Shown piece after piece: positions 1 to 8,793 of a stretch of DNA of 64,000 nt. Source of the DNA: Azohydromonas caseinilytica. GTDB taxonomy: Bacteria; Pseudomonadota; Gammaproteobacteria; Burkholderiales; Burkholderiaceae_C. The stretch covers positions 62,001 through 126,000 of the forward strand of contig NZ_JABBFW010000007.1 of NCBI RefSeq assembly GCF_012927045.1, read 5' to 3'. Numbering within the stretch: the first letter of the stretch is position 1; every line of letters begins with the position of its first letter. The notes beneath the pieces are model-generated. The model was given only the letters and a program-made list of their open reading frames with translations, was not told where the DNA came from and did no database searches. A program made the translations under genes and the position numbers.

Positions 1-1182
1 CTCGGCCTGCAGCTCGACGCCAGCCGCACGCGCTACCGCCAGCGCGAGCAGGAGGCCTTCTTCACCGCGGACCGCGGCACCGCCCCCGGCGACGAGGCGC
101 CGGAGCTGGCCGCCGCCGTCGAGGGCAGCGCCACCGCCGTCGGGCTGTACGCCGCCGACACCTGGCGCCTGGCATCGCGCACCCATGTCACGGCCACGCT
201 GCGCTACAACCGCGCCCGCGTCGCCAACACGCTGACCACGGTGGACGACGACAGCGACGCCGCCAAGGCGCAGCCGCGTGAAGTATTCACTTACCAAAGC
301 GTCAACCCGGCGCTGGGCCTGACGCACCGGCTGGAGGGCGGGCCGACCCTGTTTGCCAACCTTGCGCGCAACAACCGCGTACCCACCGTGATCGAGCTGG
401 GCTGCGCCGACCCGGCCAACCCCTGCCGGCTGCCGGCTGGCCTGCAGTCGGACCCCTACCTGAAGCAGGTCGTCTCGCGCACGGTGGAGGCCGGCCTGCG
501 CTGGCCGCTGCGGCCGCGCACGCGCTTGACCCTGGCGGCCTACCGCACCATCAACCGCGACGACATCCTGTTCAGCAGCGTCAGCGCGACCAGCCAGCTG
601 GGCTACTTCCGCAACTTCGAGCGCACCCGCCACCAGGGCCTGGATGCCGAGCTGCAGCACGCCCAGGGCCCCGTCACTGTCACTCTGGGTTACAGCTTTC
701 TGGACGCCACCTACCAGGCCGACGGACTGTTGCGCAGTGGACCACGCAACGTGGCGGTGACGCCGGGCACCCGCATCGCCGCCTTGCCGCGCCACACGCT
801 CAAGCTGGGCGTGGACTGGCGCGCCCAGCCGGCGCTGACGCTCGGGGCGGACCTGCAGGCGAGCTCGCGCCGCGTCACCGCGGGCAACGAGGACGGGCGC
901 ATCAGCGACGGCGGCGCCGTGGCCGACCTCAGCCTGCCGGGCCATGCCGTGCTCAACCTGCGCCTGAACTGGCGCGGCGCACAGGCCGGCGACGACACGC
1001 CGGGCTGGGAACTCATGGCGCGGGTCAACAACGTGCTCGATCGCCGTTACGAGAACTTCGCCACCTTGGGCGCTTCGGTGTTCGATGCGCAGGGCCGTTA
1101 CACGGGCAACGAGCAAGCGGCCGTGTTCGTCGCCCCCGGTGCCCCGCGCACGGCCTACCTGGGGTTGCGTTTGCGTTACTGA
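1..1182 (+). CDS. TonB-dependent outer-membrane receptor, C-terminal part (5' end outside window)
   Basis: The frame is open from base 1, so the signal peptide, plug and first barrel strands lie outside the window; 393 residues are visible. They alternate short amphipathic strands and loops as in a TonB-dependent beta-barrel. A family-typical late motif, VNNVLDRRYENFATLG, sits near visible residue 342, and the protein ends in an aromatic residue (..RLRY), the usual outer-membrane assembly signal. A cysteine pair (GCADPANPCR, near residue 131) probably closes an extracellular loop. Such receptors import siderophores, haem, cobalamin or similar ligands with TonB energy. The ligand cannot be told from this part. 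The gene converges on the lipoprotein gene ending at 1380. Confidence 0.88.
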   Translation, partial: LGLQLDASRTRYRQREQEAFFTADRGTAPGDEAPELAAAVEGSATAVGLYAADTWRLASRTHVTATLRYNRARVANTLTTVDDDSDAAKAQPREVFTYQSVNPALGLTHRLEGGPTLFANLARNNRVPTVIELGCADPANPCRLPAGLQSDPYLKQVVSRTVEAGLRWPLRPRTRLTLAAYRTINRDDILFSSVSATSQLGYFRNFERTRHQGLDAELQHAQGPVTVTLGYSFLDATYQADGLLRSGPRNVAVTPGTRIAALPRHTLKLGVDWRAQPALTLGADLQASSRRVTAGNEDGRISDGGAVADLSLPGHAVLNLRLNWRGAQAGDDTPGWELMARVNNVLDRRYENFATLGASVFDAQGRYTGNEQAAVFVAPGAPRTAYLGLRLRY

Positions 1183-1234
1183 ATCAGGCGCAGGCCGAGG
1201 GGCCCGTGGCCATGCCTGGCCCGGCGCCGGAAGC

Positions 1235-1285
1235 GCGGTGCACGCACCAAAGCTTGTAATTCCTACAAGAAGCGGTGCGTGCCGC
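1235..1285. terminator. Extended stem-loop between convergent genes
   Basis: The left arm GCGGTGCACGCACC (1235-1248) pairs with GGTGCGTGCCGC (1274-1285) apart from a two-base bulge. Nested inside is a perfect CTTGTA/TACAAG stem with a five-base loop (1253-1269). It lies between two convergent stop codons and lacks a T-run. It may be part of a bidirectional terminator. Confidence 0.45.
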
Positions 1286-1290
1286 ACAAG

Positions 1291-1310
1291 ACCCAACCGG
1301 CCGGTTGGGT
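1291..1310. terminator. Perfect 20-bp palindrome between convergent genes
   Basis: ACCCAACCGG is followed directly by its own reverse complement CCGGTTGGGT. It lies five bases after the preceding stem-loop and 69 bases before the stop codon of the minus-strand lipoprotein gene. A bidirectional terminator is the simplest reading. A binding site for a dimeric regulator is possible but less likely between two gene ends. Confidence 0.4.
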
Positions 1311-1379
1311 GCACAGCCATGGCGCACGGCTCGCCCCGCGTCAGCCCTCAAGGGCTGACCCGGACACCGAGGACCCCGC

Positions 1380-2774
1380 TCAATTCCAGAGCTTGGGCGC
1401 GCAGTTGCCGAATTTCGACGGGCACGAGTTCTTCAGGCCACCGGAGCCGCCGGCCGGGAACGCTTCACCCTTGAACATTTTCAGCACGTCGTTCCAGGGA
1501 TTGTGGCGTTCGGTATAGCGATACCAGAAGATGTAATTCGCGTGCAGGCGGTCGCGGGCGAAACGGTAAATGTCGCGCACGTCGGGCTTGGTGTACGGAC
1601 CGCCGTGACGGACCGCGTTATAGCAATCCGATTCCACCTTCATGCCGATCGGGACAATGCCCGTGGCATGCGCGTTGAATCCATAGGCGGATCGGTTCAG
1701 GTCCGGGTCGTTGATGAAAACGTCCGGGCCGCCCATGCCCACGCCCTTGTCCTTCATGTTCTCGAACAGCGCCGGCATGAAATTGGCCGGGTAATTGATG
1801 AACTGGATCACCACGCTGTTGGGAAATGCCTGGCGCGCCGCCGTATTGACCTTGGCCAGGTTGGAGAAGAAGCGCTGCTTCTGCTCGTCGCTGAGGTCCC
1901 TGACGATCTTGCCGAAGGCCGTCTCGTTGAAGGTGATCCCTTCGAAGGCGTTGTGCTTGTTGTAGCGCCGGCCCAGGGCCTGGATCAGGGCGATGAGGCG
2001 GTCGCGCACGTCGTCGTCGTACAGCGCCATGTTCTCGCCGAAGGTGCCCTCGATGGTGCCGATGCGGAAGGCGCCGCCGCTGTACTTCGCGGTGCGCATG
2101 TAGTCGGGCACGGCCCTGCCGCCATTGAAAGTCTTGGTGCCCAGCGTCAGGAACAGCCGCTTGCCCTTGGCCTGCGCCTTGTTCAGGTAGCGGTCGATGC
2201 GCGAGAAGTTGTACTCGCCCTTGCCCTTCTCCAGCTGCGTCCAGTCCGCACGCACCATGATGCCCTTGACGAAGGGCATGTTCTTGGTTTCCTCGAGGCC
2301 GGCGTCGATCACCCAGTCACCGGCGTTGGAGCCATATTCCACATAATGGCCGGGATTCCATTTGATCGTGTTGCCGCCGGCTTCCGGCGTCGCGCTCGCA
2401 GATTCGCGAACCGCACCGGATTCCATCGCGGCCGCGGCCGACGCATTGGCTTCCGCGGCCTGTTCGTTGACGAAGGTCAGCGGGTCCAGGATCGGGAAGG
2501 AATCACTGAGCAGGTCGTAAGGACCGAAACGGATGGAGGAATCCTCCGGCAGATCAACCTCGGCGCCAATTTGGGAAGAGGCCGGCGCCGTGCCTACCTC
2601 GATACCCTTGGCATATTCCCTCTGTTCGGCCACGGCATAAGTGCCGGCCGCGGTAGCGGATTCGGTTTGCGCGGTGGTTTCCTGGGAAAGATCCTCACCA
2701 CCGCCGCATGCTCCAAGAAAGACGGAGCAGGCAATTGCACAGGCCGAAAGTTTCCTTTTGGTCAGCAGTTTCAT
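1380..2774 (-). CDS. Secreted lipoprotein with probable TIM-barrel glycosidase-like domain
   Basis: 464 residues from the ATG at 2774; a GTG at 2792 would add six. The N-terminus is a lipoprotein signal: KRK, a hydrophobic stretch, then lipobox LGAC, with the lipidated Cys followed by Gly-Gly-Gly. Residues of about 20-140 are Ala/Ser/Glu-rich and look like a flexible linker. The rest resembles a clan-A-type glycoside hydrolase barrel: 'KGIMVRADWTQLEKGKGEYNF' reads like the first strands, and GITFNETAFG carries a Glu where the acid/base residue normally sits. A second Glu in GMKVESDCYN could be the nucleophile. Family assignment is an inference from strand pattern; substrate unknown. No neighbour is obviously related. 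Confidence 0.6.
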   Translation of the reverse strand: MKLLTKRKLSACAIACSVFLGACGGGEDLSQETTAQTESATAAGTYAVAEQREYAKGIEVGTAPASSQIGAEVDLPEDSSIRFGPYDLLSDSFPILDPLTFVNEQAAEANASAAAAMESGAVRESASATPEAGGNTIKWNPGHYVEYGSNAGDWVIDAGLEETKNMPFVKGIMVRADWTQLEKGKGEYNFSRIDRYLNKAQAKGKRLFLTLGTKTFNGGRAVPDYMRTAKYSGGAFRIGTIEGTFGENMALYDDDVRDRLIALIQALGRRYNKHNAFEGITFNETAFGKIVRDLSDEQKQRFFSNLAKVNTAARQAFPNSVVIQFINYPANFMPALFENMKDKGVGMGGPDVFINDPDLNRSAYGFNAHATGIVPIGMKVESDCYNAVRHGGPYTKPDVRDIYRFARDRLHANYIFWYRYTERHNPWNDVLKMFKGEAFPAGGSGGLKNSCPSKFGNCAPKLWN

Positions 2775-2987
2775 TTGTTTGATCAACAGCACGCCCCGAC
2801 AGGCGCGCGAAAGCGTGCTGTCAAGGCTTGGGCACTAGCGGTCCTGGCGGGCGCCTCTGCGGGCGCCTCGTTGCTCAGGGTCGTCAGGGATTGCGCGGCA
2901 CTTCAGTTCGTGGCGCGGACCGAACAATGCCATGCCCGGCGGCTGTAAGCGTTACGGCATCTCTTGAGGCGTAAAAAGATGCGTTTG

Positions 2988-3014
2988 AGCCCCGCCAACG
3001 AAGTTGGCGGGGCT
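2988..3014 (-). terminator. Perfect 12-bp stem-loop after fdsA
   Basis: AGCCCCGCCAAC and GTTGGCGGGGCT are perfect complements around a GAA loop, starting 14 bases beyond the fdsA stop on the minus strand. A short T-run follows after about nine bases in that direction. This is a good candidate intrinsic terminator of the formate dehydrogenase operon. Confidence 0.65.
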
Positions 3015-3027
3015 CGCGTGACAAACG

Positions 3028-5856
3028 TCACACGGGCAACAGGCGTGCCGCCGTCACCTTGAAGCCCGGGATCTTGGCCACCGCGTCCAGCGCATCGCCG
3101 GTGAGCGTGTTGGCCGCGGCCTCCCAGAACGCGAAGGGCAGGAAGAGCTGGCCGCGCTGCACCTGGTCGCTGATGCTTGCGCGTGCAACCACGCCGCCAT
3201 GGTGCGTCTCCAGCCTCACCATCGCGCCGTCGGCCACGCCCAGCCCCACTGCATCCAGCGGATGCAGGCTCACCAGCGCCTCGGGCGAGATCGCGTCGAG
3301 CATGCTGGCGTGGCGCGTCATGGCCCCGGTGTGCCAGTGCTCCAGCACGCGGCCGGTGGTCAGCACGAAGGGATAGTCGGCATCAACGCGTTCCACGCCG
3401 GGGCGGAATTGCGTGGGCACCAGCGTGGCGCAGCCGTCACTGGTGGGGAAGCTGTCGATGAACACCACGCTCTGGCCGGGCTCGTCCTCGGCCGGCGCGG
3501 GCGTCACCACCGCCTCCTCGCGCAGCAGGCGGCTCCAGGGCACGCCCGCCAGCGGCGCCATCACCGCGCGCATCTCCTCGTACACGCGCGCCACCGGCGC
3601 CTCGGCGGCCCGCTGGCCGTCGCCATCCTCGGCATGCCAGTAGCTCCAATCGGCGCCCAGTCGCCGGCCGATCTGCTCGATGACCCAGAGGTCCTGCATC
3701 GCCAGCCCCGGCGGCGTGACGGCCGGGCGGCCGATCTGGATGAGCCGGTCGGTGTTGGTGTAGGTGCCCCATTTCTCGGGCTGCGCCGAGGCGGGTAGCA
3801 CCACGTCGGCCAGCAGCGCGGTCTCGGTGGCGAAGATGTCCTGCACAACCAAGTGTTGCAACTCCGCCAGCGCCTGGCGCGCGAAATTGAGGTCTGGGTC
3901 GCTCATGGCCGGGTTCTCGCCCTCCACGAACAGGCCGCGGATGCGCCCCTCGTGCGCCGCATGCATGATCTCCACCACCGTCATGCCCGGGCGCGCGTCG
4001 ATGTTGCCGCCCCACAGCGCCTCGAACTGCGCGCGCACCGCCGCCTCGCTCACGCGCTGGTAGTTGGGCAGCATCATCGGGATCAGGCCCGCATCGCTGG
4101 CGCCCTGCACGTTGTTCTGCCCGCGCAGCGGATGCAGCCCGGTGCCGGGCCGGCCAATCTGGCCGGTGGTCAGCGCCAGCGCGATGAGCGCGCGCGCGTT
4201 GTCGGTGCCGTACACGTGCTGGCTCACGCCCATGCCCCACAGGATCATCGCGCTGCGCGCGCGGGCGAAGCTGCGCGCCACCTCGCGGATGGTCTCTGCC
4301 GGGATGCCGCAGATCTCGGCCATGCGCTCGGGCGTGGCCTCGGCCACCGAGGCCTTCAGCTGCTCGAAGCCGTTGACGCGCGCGGCGATGAAGCCCTCGT
4401 CGGCCAGGCCCTCGTGGATCACCACGTGCAGCATCCCGTTGAGCAGCGCCACGTCGGTGTCGGGGCGGAACTGCAGGTGCCACTTGGCGCGGCGCGAGAG
4501 CTGCTGGCGGCGCGGATCGGCGATGATCAGCGTTGCGCCCGCATCCACGGCGTTCTTGATGAAGCTGGCCGCCACCGGGTGGTTCACGGCCGGGTTGGCG
4601 CCGATGAGGAAAATCACTTCCGCCTGCGCCACGTCCGCTACCGGGTTGCTCACCGCGCCGGAGCCGATGCCCTCCAGCAGCGCCGCCACCGAGCTGGCAT
4701 GGCACAGCCGCGTGCAGTGGTCCACGTGCGAGCTCCTGAACACCTGGCGCACCAGCTTCTGGAACAGATAAGCCTCCTCGTTGCTGCCCTTGGCCGAGCC
4801 GAAGCCCGCCAGCGGCGACTCGAAGCCCGGGCCGGCCGCGTCGCGGATGCGGCTGAAGCCGTTCGCGGCCAGCTCCAGCGCCTCCTCCCAGGTGGCCTCG
4901 CGGAACAGCTCGTCCAGGCGCTTGGCGCCCGACTTCACGGCCTCGATGTCGGCCGGGTCCTTCCTGGCGCCCTCGCGGCGCACCAGCGGCGTGGTCAGGC
5001 GGCGGGCGTTGTGGATGTAGTCGAAGCCGTAGCGGCCCTTGACGCACAGCCGCCCATGGTTGGCCGGGCCGTCGCGGCCGGTGACGGTGTGGATGCGCTC
5101 GCCGCCCTGGCCGTCGGGGCCGACGTTCCAGGTCAGCTGGCAGCCCACGCCGCAGTAGGGGCACACCGAATCGACCTGCTTGGTGATCTCGGCCAGCCCC
5201 GCGCCGCGCGCCGGGCTGAGGGCGCCCGTGGGGCAGGCCTGCACGCACTCGCCGCAGGCCACGCAGCTGGACTGGCCCATGGGGTCACCGGCGTCGAAGA
5301 CGATGCGCTCGGCCGCGCCGCGCAGCGCCAGGCCGATCACGTCGTTGCCCTGCTCCTCGCGGCAGGCGCGCAGGCAGCGCGTGCACTGGATGCAGGCGTC
5401 GAGGTTGACGGCGATGGCGGCGTGGCTGAGGTCCGGCGCGGCGTAGCCGCGCGGCCGTGCGGGCAGCCGGCCCGTGGGCACGTCCAGCGCGCGTGCCCAC
5501 TGCGTGAGCTCCGAGGCCTTGGTGTACTCGTCGGTGCTGCCGGCGTCGCTCACCAGCAGCTCCAGCACCATGGCGCGCGCCTTGACGGCGCGCTCGCTGT
5601 CGATCTTGACCTTCATGCCCGGCGCGGCGGCGCGGCAGCAGGAGGCGCTGAGCGTGCGCTCGCCCTCCACTTCCACCATGCACGCGCGGCAGTTGCCCAC
5701 CGGGCGCAGGCCGTCGGTATGGCAAAGGTGCGGGATCTCCACGCCCTCGCGCCGGGCCACCTGCCACAGCGTCTCGCCGGGCGTGGCCTGGACGGTGCGG
5801 CCGTCGAGCTGCAGCTCGATGGGCTCGGCCGCCTGGATGGGAATGCGTGCGTTCAT
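3028..5856 (-). CDS. fdsA: NAD-dependent formate dehydrogenase, molybdopterin alpha subunit
   Basis: 942 residues; catalytic subunit that oxidises formate to CO2 at a bis-pterin Mo or W site and passes electrons through Fe-S clusters to the beta subunit. Domain order seen: [2Fe-2S] domain (C45, C56, C59, C73), two [4Fe-4S] ferredoxin motifs (CIQCTRC, CVACGECVQACP), an Fe4S4 motif (CPYCGVGC) and the large molybdopterin domain. The active-site Cys-His pair is in HCTRLCHASS, so this is a cysteine, not selenocysteine, enzyme. The C-terminal dinucleotide-binding domain contains TTGRVLEHWHTG. The ATG at 5856 overlaps the end of fdsB (stop at 5853). The frame stays open far upstream, but that part is antiframe to fdsB and is not real. 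Confidence 0.95.
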   Translation of the reverse strand: MNARIPIQAAEPIELQLDGRTVQATPGETLWQVARREGVEIPHLCHTDGLRPVGNCRACMVEVEGERTLSASCCRAAAPGMKVKIDSERAVKARAMVLELLVSDAGSTDEYTKASELTQWARALDVPTGRLPARPRGYAAPDLSHAAIAVNLDACIQCTRCLRACREEQGNDVIGLALRGAAERIVFDAGDPMGQSSCVACGECVQACPTGALSPARGAGLAEITKQVDSVCPYCGVGCQLTWNVGPDGQGGERIHTVTGRDGPANHGRLCVKGRYGFDYIHNARRLTTPLVRREGARKDPADIEAVKSGAKRLDELFREATWEEALELAANGFSRIRDAAGPGFESPLAGFGSAKGSNEEAYLFQKLVRQVFRSSHVDHCTRLCHASSVAALLEGIGSGAVSNPVADVAQAEVIFLIGANPAVNHPVAASFIKNAVDAGATLIIADPRRQQLSRRAKWHLQFRPDTDVALLNGMLHVVIHEGLADEGFIAARVNGFEQLKASVAEATPERMAEICGIPAETIREVARSFARARSAMILWGMGVSQHVYGTDNARALIALALTTGQIGRPGTGLHPLRGQNNVQGASDAGLIPMMLPNYQRVSEAAVRAQFEALWGGNIDARPGMTVVEIMHAAHEGRIRGLFVEGENPAMSDPDLNFARQALAELQHLVVQDIFATETALLADVVLPASAQPEKWGTYTNTDRLIQIGRPAVTPPGLAMQDLWVIEQIGRRLGADWSYWHAEDGDGQRAAEAPVARVYEEMRAVMAPLAGVPWSRLLREEAVVTPAPAEDEPGQSVVFIDSFPTSDGCATLVPTQFRPGVERVDADYPFVLTTGRVLEHWHTGAMTRHASMLDAISPEALVSLHPLDAVGLGVADGAMVRLETHHGGVVARASISDQVQRGQLFLPFAFWEAAANTLTGDALDAVAKIPGFKVTAARLLPV

Positions 5857-7565
5857 GGCTGCAGCTCCTGCGGGAAATAGTTGATGACGCAGTCCACCGG
5901 GTTGGGCGCGGCCTGGCCCAGGCCGCAGATGGAGGCGTCGCGCATGACTTGCGACAGCTCGGCCAGCAGCGCTTGGTTCCAGCGGTCGGTGGCGATGAGC
6001 TCTTCGATCTTGGCCGTGCCGCTGCGGCAGGGCGTGCACTGGCCGCAGCTCTCGTCGGCGAAGAAGTGCATGAGGTTGCGCGCGGCATCCACGGCGCGGT
6101 CGTGCTGCGACAGCACCATCACCGCCGCCGAGCCGATGAAGCAGCCGTGGGGCTGCAGCGTGTCGAAGTCCAGCGGCACGTCGGCCAGCCGCGCCGGCAG
6201 GATGCCGCCGGAGGCGCCGCCGGGCAGGTAGGCATAGAGCTCGTGGCCGGGCAGCATGCCGCCGCAGTATTCGTCCACGAGCTCGCGCAGCGTGATGCCC
6301 GCGGGCGCCAGGTGCACCCCGGGCTTCACCACGCGGCCCGAGACCGAGAAGCTGCGCAGGCCCTTGCGGCCGTTGCGGCCCTGGCTGGCGAACCAGTGCG
6401 GGCCGCGCTCGATCAGGTCGCGCACCCAGTACAGCGTCTCGAAGTTGTGCTCCAGCGTGGGGCGTCCGAACAGGCCCACCTGCGCCACGTAGGGCGGGCG
6501 CAGGCGCGGCATGCCGCGCTTGCCCTCGATGGACTCGATCATCGCGGACTCCTCGCCGCAGATGTACGCGCCCGCGCCGCGGCGCAGCTCGATGGTGGGC
6601 AGGCCCCCGGCGGGCGGATCGTCCTGCAGCTTGGTCAGCTCGGCCTGCAGCAGCGCGCGGCAGGCGTGGTACTCGTCGCGCAGGTAGATGTAGACGGCAT
6701 CGATGCCCACGGCCCAGGCGGCGATGAGCACGCCTTCCAGGAAGCGGTGCGGATCGCGCTCCAGGTAGTAGCGGTCCTTGAAGGTGCCGGGCTCGCCCTC
6801 GTCGATGTTCACGGCCATCAGGCGCGGTCCCGGCTCCTTGCGCACCAGGCGCCACTTGCGCCCGGTGGGAAAGCCCGCGCCGCCCAGGCCGCGCAGCCCG
6901 GCGTCTTCCAGCGTGCAGAGCACGGTCTCGATGTCGCGCTCGCCGCGGCGGCAGGCCTCCAGCAGCCGGTAGCCGCCGGCGGCGCGGTAGTCGCTCAGGT
7001 CCGCGTAGGACTCCGGGTCGTGCGTGCTCAGGCCCTGCTGCACGGCCTCGACCACCGTCTCCACCGTGGCCTGCGGCAGCGGATGCTGGTGCACCACGGC
7101 CACGGGCGCCTGCTCGCAGCGGCCCACGCAGGGGGCAGGGATCACGCGCACGTCGGCGTCCAGCAGTTGCGGCAGGCGCTCCAGCAGCTCGTGCGAGCCC
7201 GCCATCGCGCAGCTCAGGCTCTCGCACACGCGCACCGTCAGGCGCGGCGGCGCGGGGTAGGCGCCACTGGCGTCCTCGCGCACCACGTCGAAGTGGTGAT
7301 AGAAGCTCGCGACCTCGTAGACCTCGGTCTGCGCCAGCCTGAAACGCTGCGCCAGCGCCGCCAGGTGGTCGGTGCGCAGCTGGCCGAAGCGGTCCTGCAG
7401 CGCGTGCAGGTGCTCGATCAGCAGGTCGCGCCGCAGTGCCAGGTGGGCGGTGGCTGCTTCCACCTCGGCCAGGGCCGTGGCCGTCACGGGCCGCTCGCGC
7501 TGGGTGCGCTGCGCCCGCCTGGGGGCGTCCGCCTCCAGCGGGCGGATCGGTATCACGCTGCTCAT
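5853..7565 (-). CDS. fdsB: Formate dehydrogenase beta subunit, NuoE-NuoF fusion (NADH/FMN subunit)
   Basis: 570 residues. Residues of about 25-165 form a NuoE-like thioredoxin-fold [2Fe-2S] domain (CESLSC then CVGRCEQAP). The rest is NuoF-like: the GLGGAGFPTGRKW glycine loop for NADH/FMN, ICGEESAMIESIEG, and CGQCTPC plus a later Cys for a [4Fe-4S] cluster. Classical soluble enzymes (FdsGBA) keep the NuoE part as separate FdsG; here one chain does both, as in the two-subunit FDH1 of Methylorubrum extorquens. It takes electrons from the alpha subunit and reduces NAD+. An AAGGAGA site precedes the ATG. No fdhD or fdsC/fdsD-type gene lies beside the operon in this window. Confidence 0.93.
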   Translation of the reverse strand: MSSVIPIRPLEADAPRRAQRTQRERPVTATALAEVEAATAHLALRRDLLIEHLHALQDRFGQLRTDHLAALAQRFRLAQTEVYEVASFYHHFDVVREDASGAYPAPPRLTVRVCESLSCAMAGSHELLERLPQLLDADVRVIPAPCVGRCEQAPVAVVHQHPLPQATVETVVEAVQQGLSTHDPESYADLSDYRAAGGYRLLEACRRGERDIETVLCTLEDAGLRGLGGAGFPTGRKWRLVRKEPGPRLMAVNIDEGEPGTFKDRYYLERDPHRFLEGVLIAAWAVGIDAVYIYLRDEYHACRALLQAELTKLQDDPPAGGLPTIELRRGAGAYICGEESAMIESIEGKRGMPRLRPPYVAQVGLFGRPTLEHNFETLYWVRDLIERGPHWFASQGRNGRKGLRSFSVSGRVVKPGVHLAPAGITLRELVDEYCGGMLPGHELYAYLPGGASGGILPARLADVPLDFDTLQPHGCFIGSAAVMVLSQHDRAVDAARNLMHFFADESCGQCTPCRSGTAKIEELIATDRWNQALLAELSQVMRDASICGLGQAAPNPVDCVINYFPQELQP

Positions 7566-7685
7566 CGACGTCTCCTTCAGGCGGCTATGTCGCGTCCGCC
7601 ATATGTTTCAATCGACCGAAACTTCCGTCGGCCTTGACGGCACCATAGCCGCGGCACCGGTTTCAAATATGCAAAGGCTTGCCAT
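7566..7685. promoter_or_regulatory. Divergent regulatory region, formate dehydrogenase / ModE-like regulator
   Basis: This 120-base gap must hold both divergent promoters. The ten-base word GCCATATGTT occurs twice in the same orientation, at 7598-7607 and 7681-7690, each centred on palindromic CATATG. The second copy overlaps the start codon of the regulator. A related TTTCAAATATGCAAA lies at 7661-7675. These are candidate operator sites for the adjacent regulator. That is inference from position and repetition only. Confidence 0.45.
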
Positions 7686-8765
7686 ATGTTCCGCATCCGC
7701 ATTTCGCCGCGCTGGGAGCTGGGCCGGCAGGACGGCACCCAGTCCGAAGCCGACACCACGGCGCTGATCGCGCTGCTGGGCGCCATTGCCGAAACCGGCG
7801 CGATCGCCGAGGCGGCGCGCGGGCTGGGGCTGAGCTATCGCAACGCCTGGGGGCAGATCAAGCGCGCCGAGGGGCTGTTCGGGCAGCCGCTGCTGGTGGC
7901 CGGGCGCGGGCGCGGCTCCACGCTCACGCCGCTGGCCGAAAAGCTCATCTGGGCCGACAAGCGCATCGCCGCGCGGCTGTCGCCGCTGCTGCAGTCGCTG
8001 GCCTCGGAGCTGGAGGGCGAGCTGGAGCGCACGTTGCCCGTGCCGCCGCGCGCGCTGCGCCTGCACGCCAGCCATGGCTTCGCGGTGGCGGCGCTGCTGG
8101 AGCAACTGCAGGCGGCACAGCTGCCGCTGGAGCTGCGCTACCGCAACAGCTTCGAATCGGTGGCGGCGCTGGCGCAGGGCGAATGCGAACTCGCGGGCTT
8201 TCACGTGCCCATCGGCGAGTTCGAGACCGCCGCGGCGCAGCGCTACAGCCCCTGGCTGCGGCCCGAGAAACACCGGCTGGTGCACCTGGCGGTGCGCAGC
8301 CAAGGGCTGTTCGTCGCGCCCGGCAACCCGCGCCGCGTCACGGGCATCGACGATCTGAAACGCCCGGACCTGCGCTTCGTGAACCGCCCCGCCGGCTCGG
8401 GCACGCGGCTGCTGACGGAACTGCTGCTGGCGCGCCATGGCCTGTCGCCGCGGCAGGTGCAGGGCTTCGACAACGCCGAGTTCACGCATGCGGCGGTGGC
8501 GGCCTACATCGCCAGCGGCATGGCCGACGTGGGCATCGGCGTGCAGACCGCGGCGCAGCGCTTCGGGCTGCACTTCATTCCGCTGCTGCGCGAGCGCTAT
8601 TTCCTGGCCTTCAACGCCGCCGACGAGGCCCGGCCGGACCTGCAGGCGTTGCTGGCGCTGATGCGCTCGCAGCCCTACCGCGCCGCAGTGGCGGCGCTGC
8701 CGGGCTACGAAGCCGCGCGCACCGGCGAGGTGTGCGGGGTGCGGGAGGCGGGGTTGGTGGGTTGA
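7686..8765 (+). CDS. ModE-type HTH regulator with periplasmic-binding-like sensor domain
   Basis: 359 residues. Residues 1-110 match the ModE/LysR-like winged helix used by molybdate regulators: LLGAIAETGAIAEAARGLGLSY then RNAWGQIKRAE, and later GRGSTLTPLAEKLI. Residues of about 125-340 are a PBP-like ligand domain (HASHGFAVAALLEQL, NRPAGSGTRLLTELLL, YIASGMADVGIGVQTAAQRFGL), of the kind found beside molybdenum cofactor and molybdate genes. It is divergent from fdsBA, so it probably controls the formate dehydrogenase in response to molybdate, tungstate or a substrate. The ligand is not visible from sequence. The ATG lies within one of two GCCATATGTT repeats, suggesting autoregulation. Confidence 0.85.
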   Translation: MFRIRISPRWELGRQDGTQSEADTTALIALLGAIAETGAIAEAARGLGLSYRNAWGQIKRAEGLFGQPLLVAGRGRGSTLTPLAEKLIWADKRIAARLSPLLQSLASELEGELERTLPVPPRALRLHASHGFAVAALLEQLQAAQLPLELRYRNSFESVAALAQGECELAGFHVPIGEFETAAAQRYSPWLRPEKHRLVHLAVRSQGLFVAPGNPRRVTGIDDLKRPDLRFVNRPAGSGTRLLTELLLARHGLSPRQVQGFDNAEFTHAAVAAYIASGMADVGIGVQTAAQRFGLHFIPLLRERYFLAFNAADEARPDLQALLALMRSQPYRAAVAALPGYEAARTGEVCGVREAGLVG

Positions 8766-8793
8766 CGCGGCCGCCTTCCCTTATGGTCTGCGC

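Noticed and set aside
3028-7227. One open frame of 1399 codons covering fdsA and most of the fdsB region
   Set aside because: Codons above 5856 are antiframe to fdsB and give Arg/Ala/Pro-rich nonsense; FdsA begins at the ATG at 5856, where recognisable protein starts.
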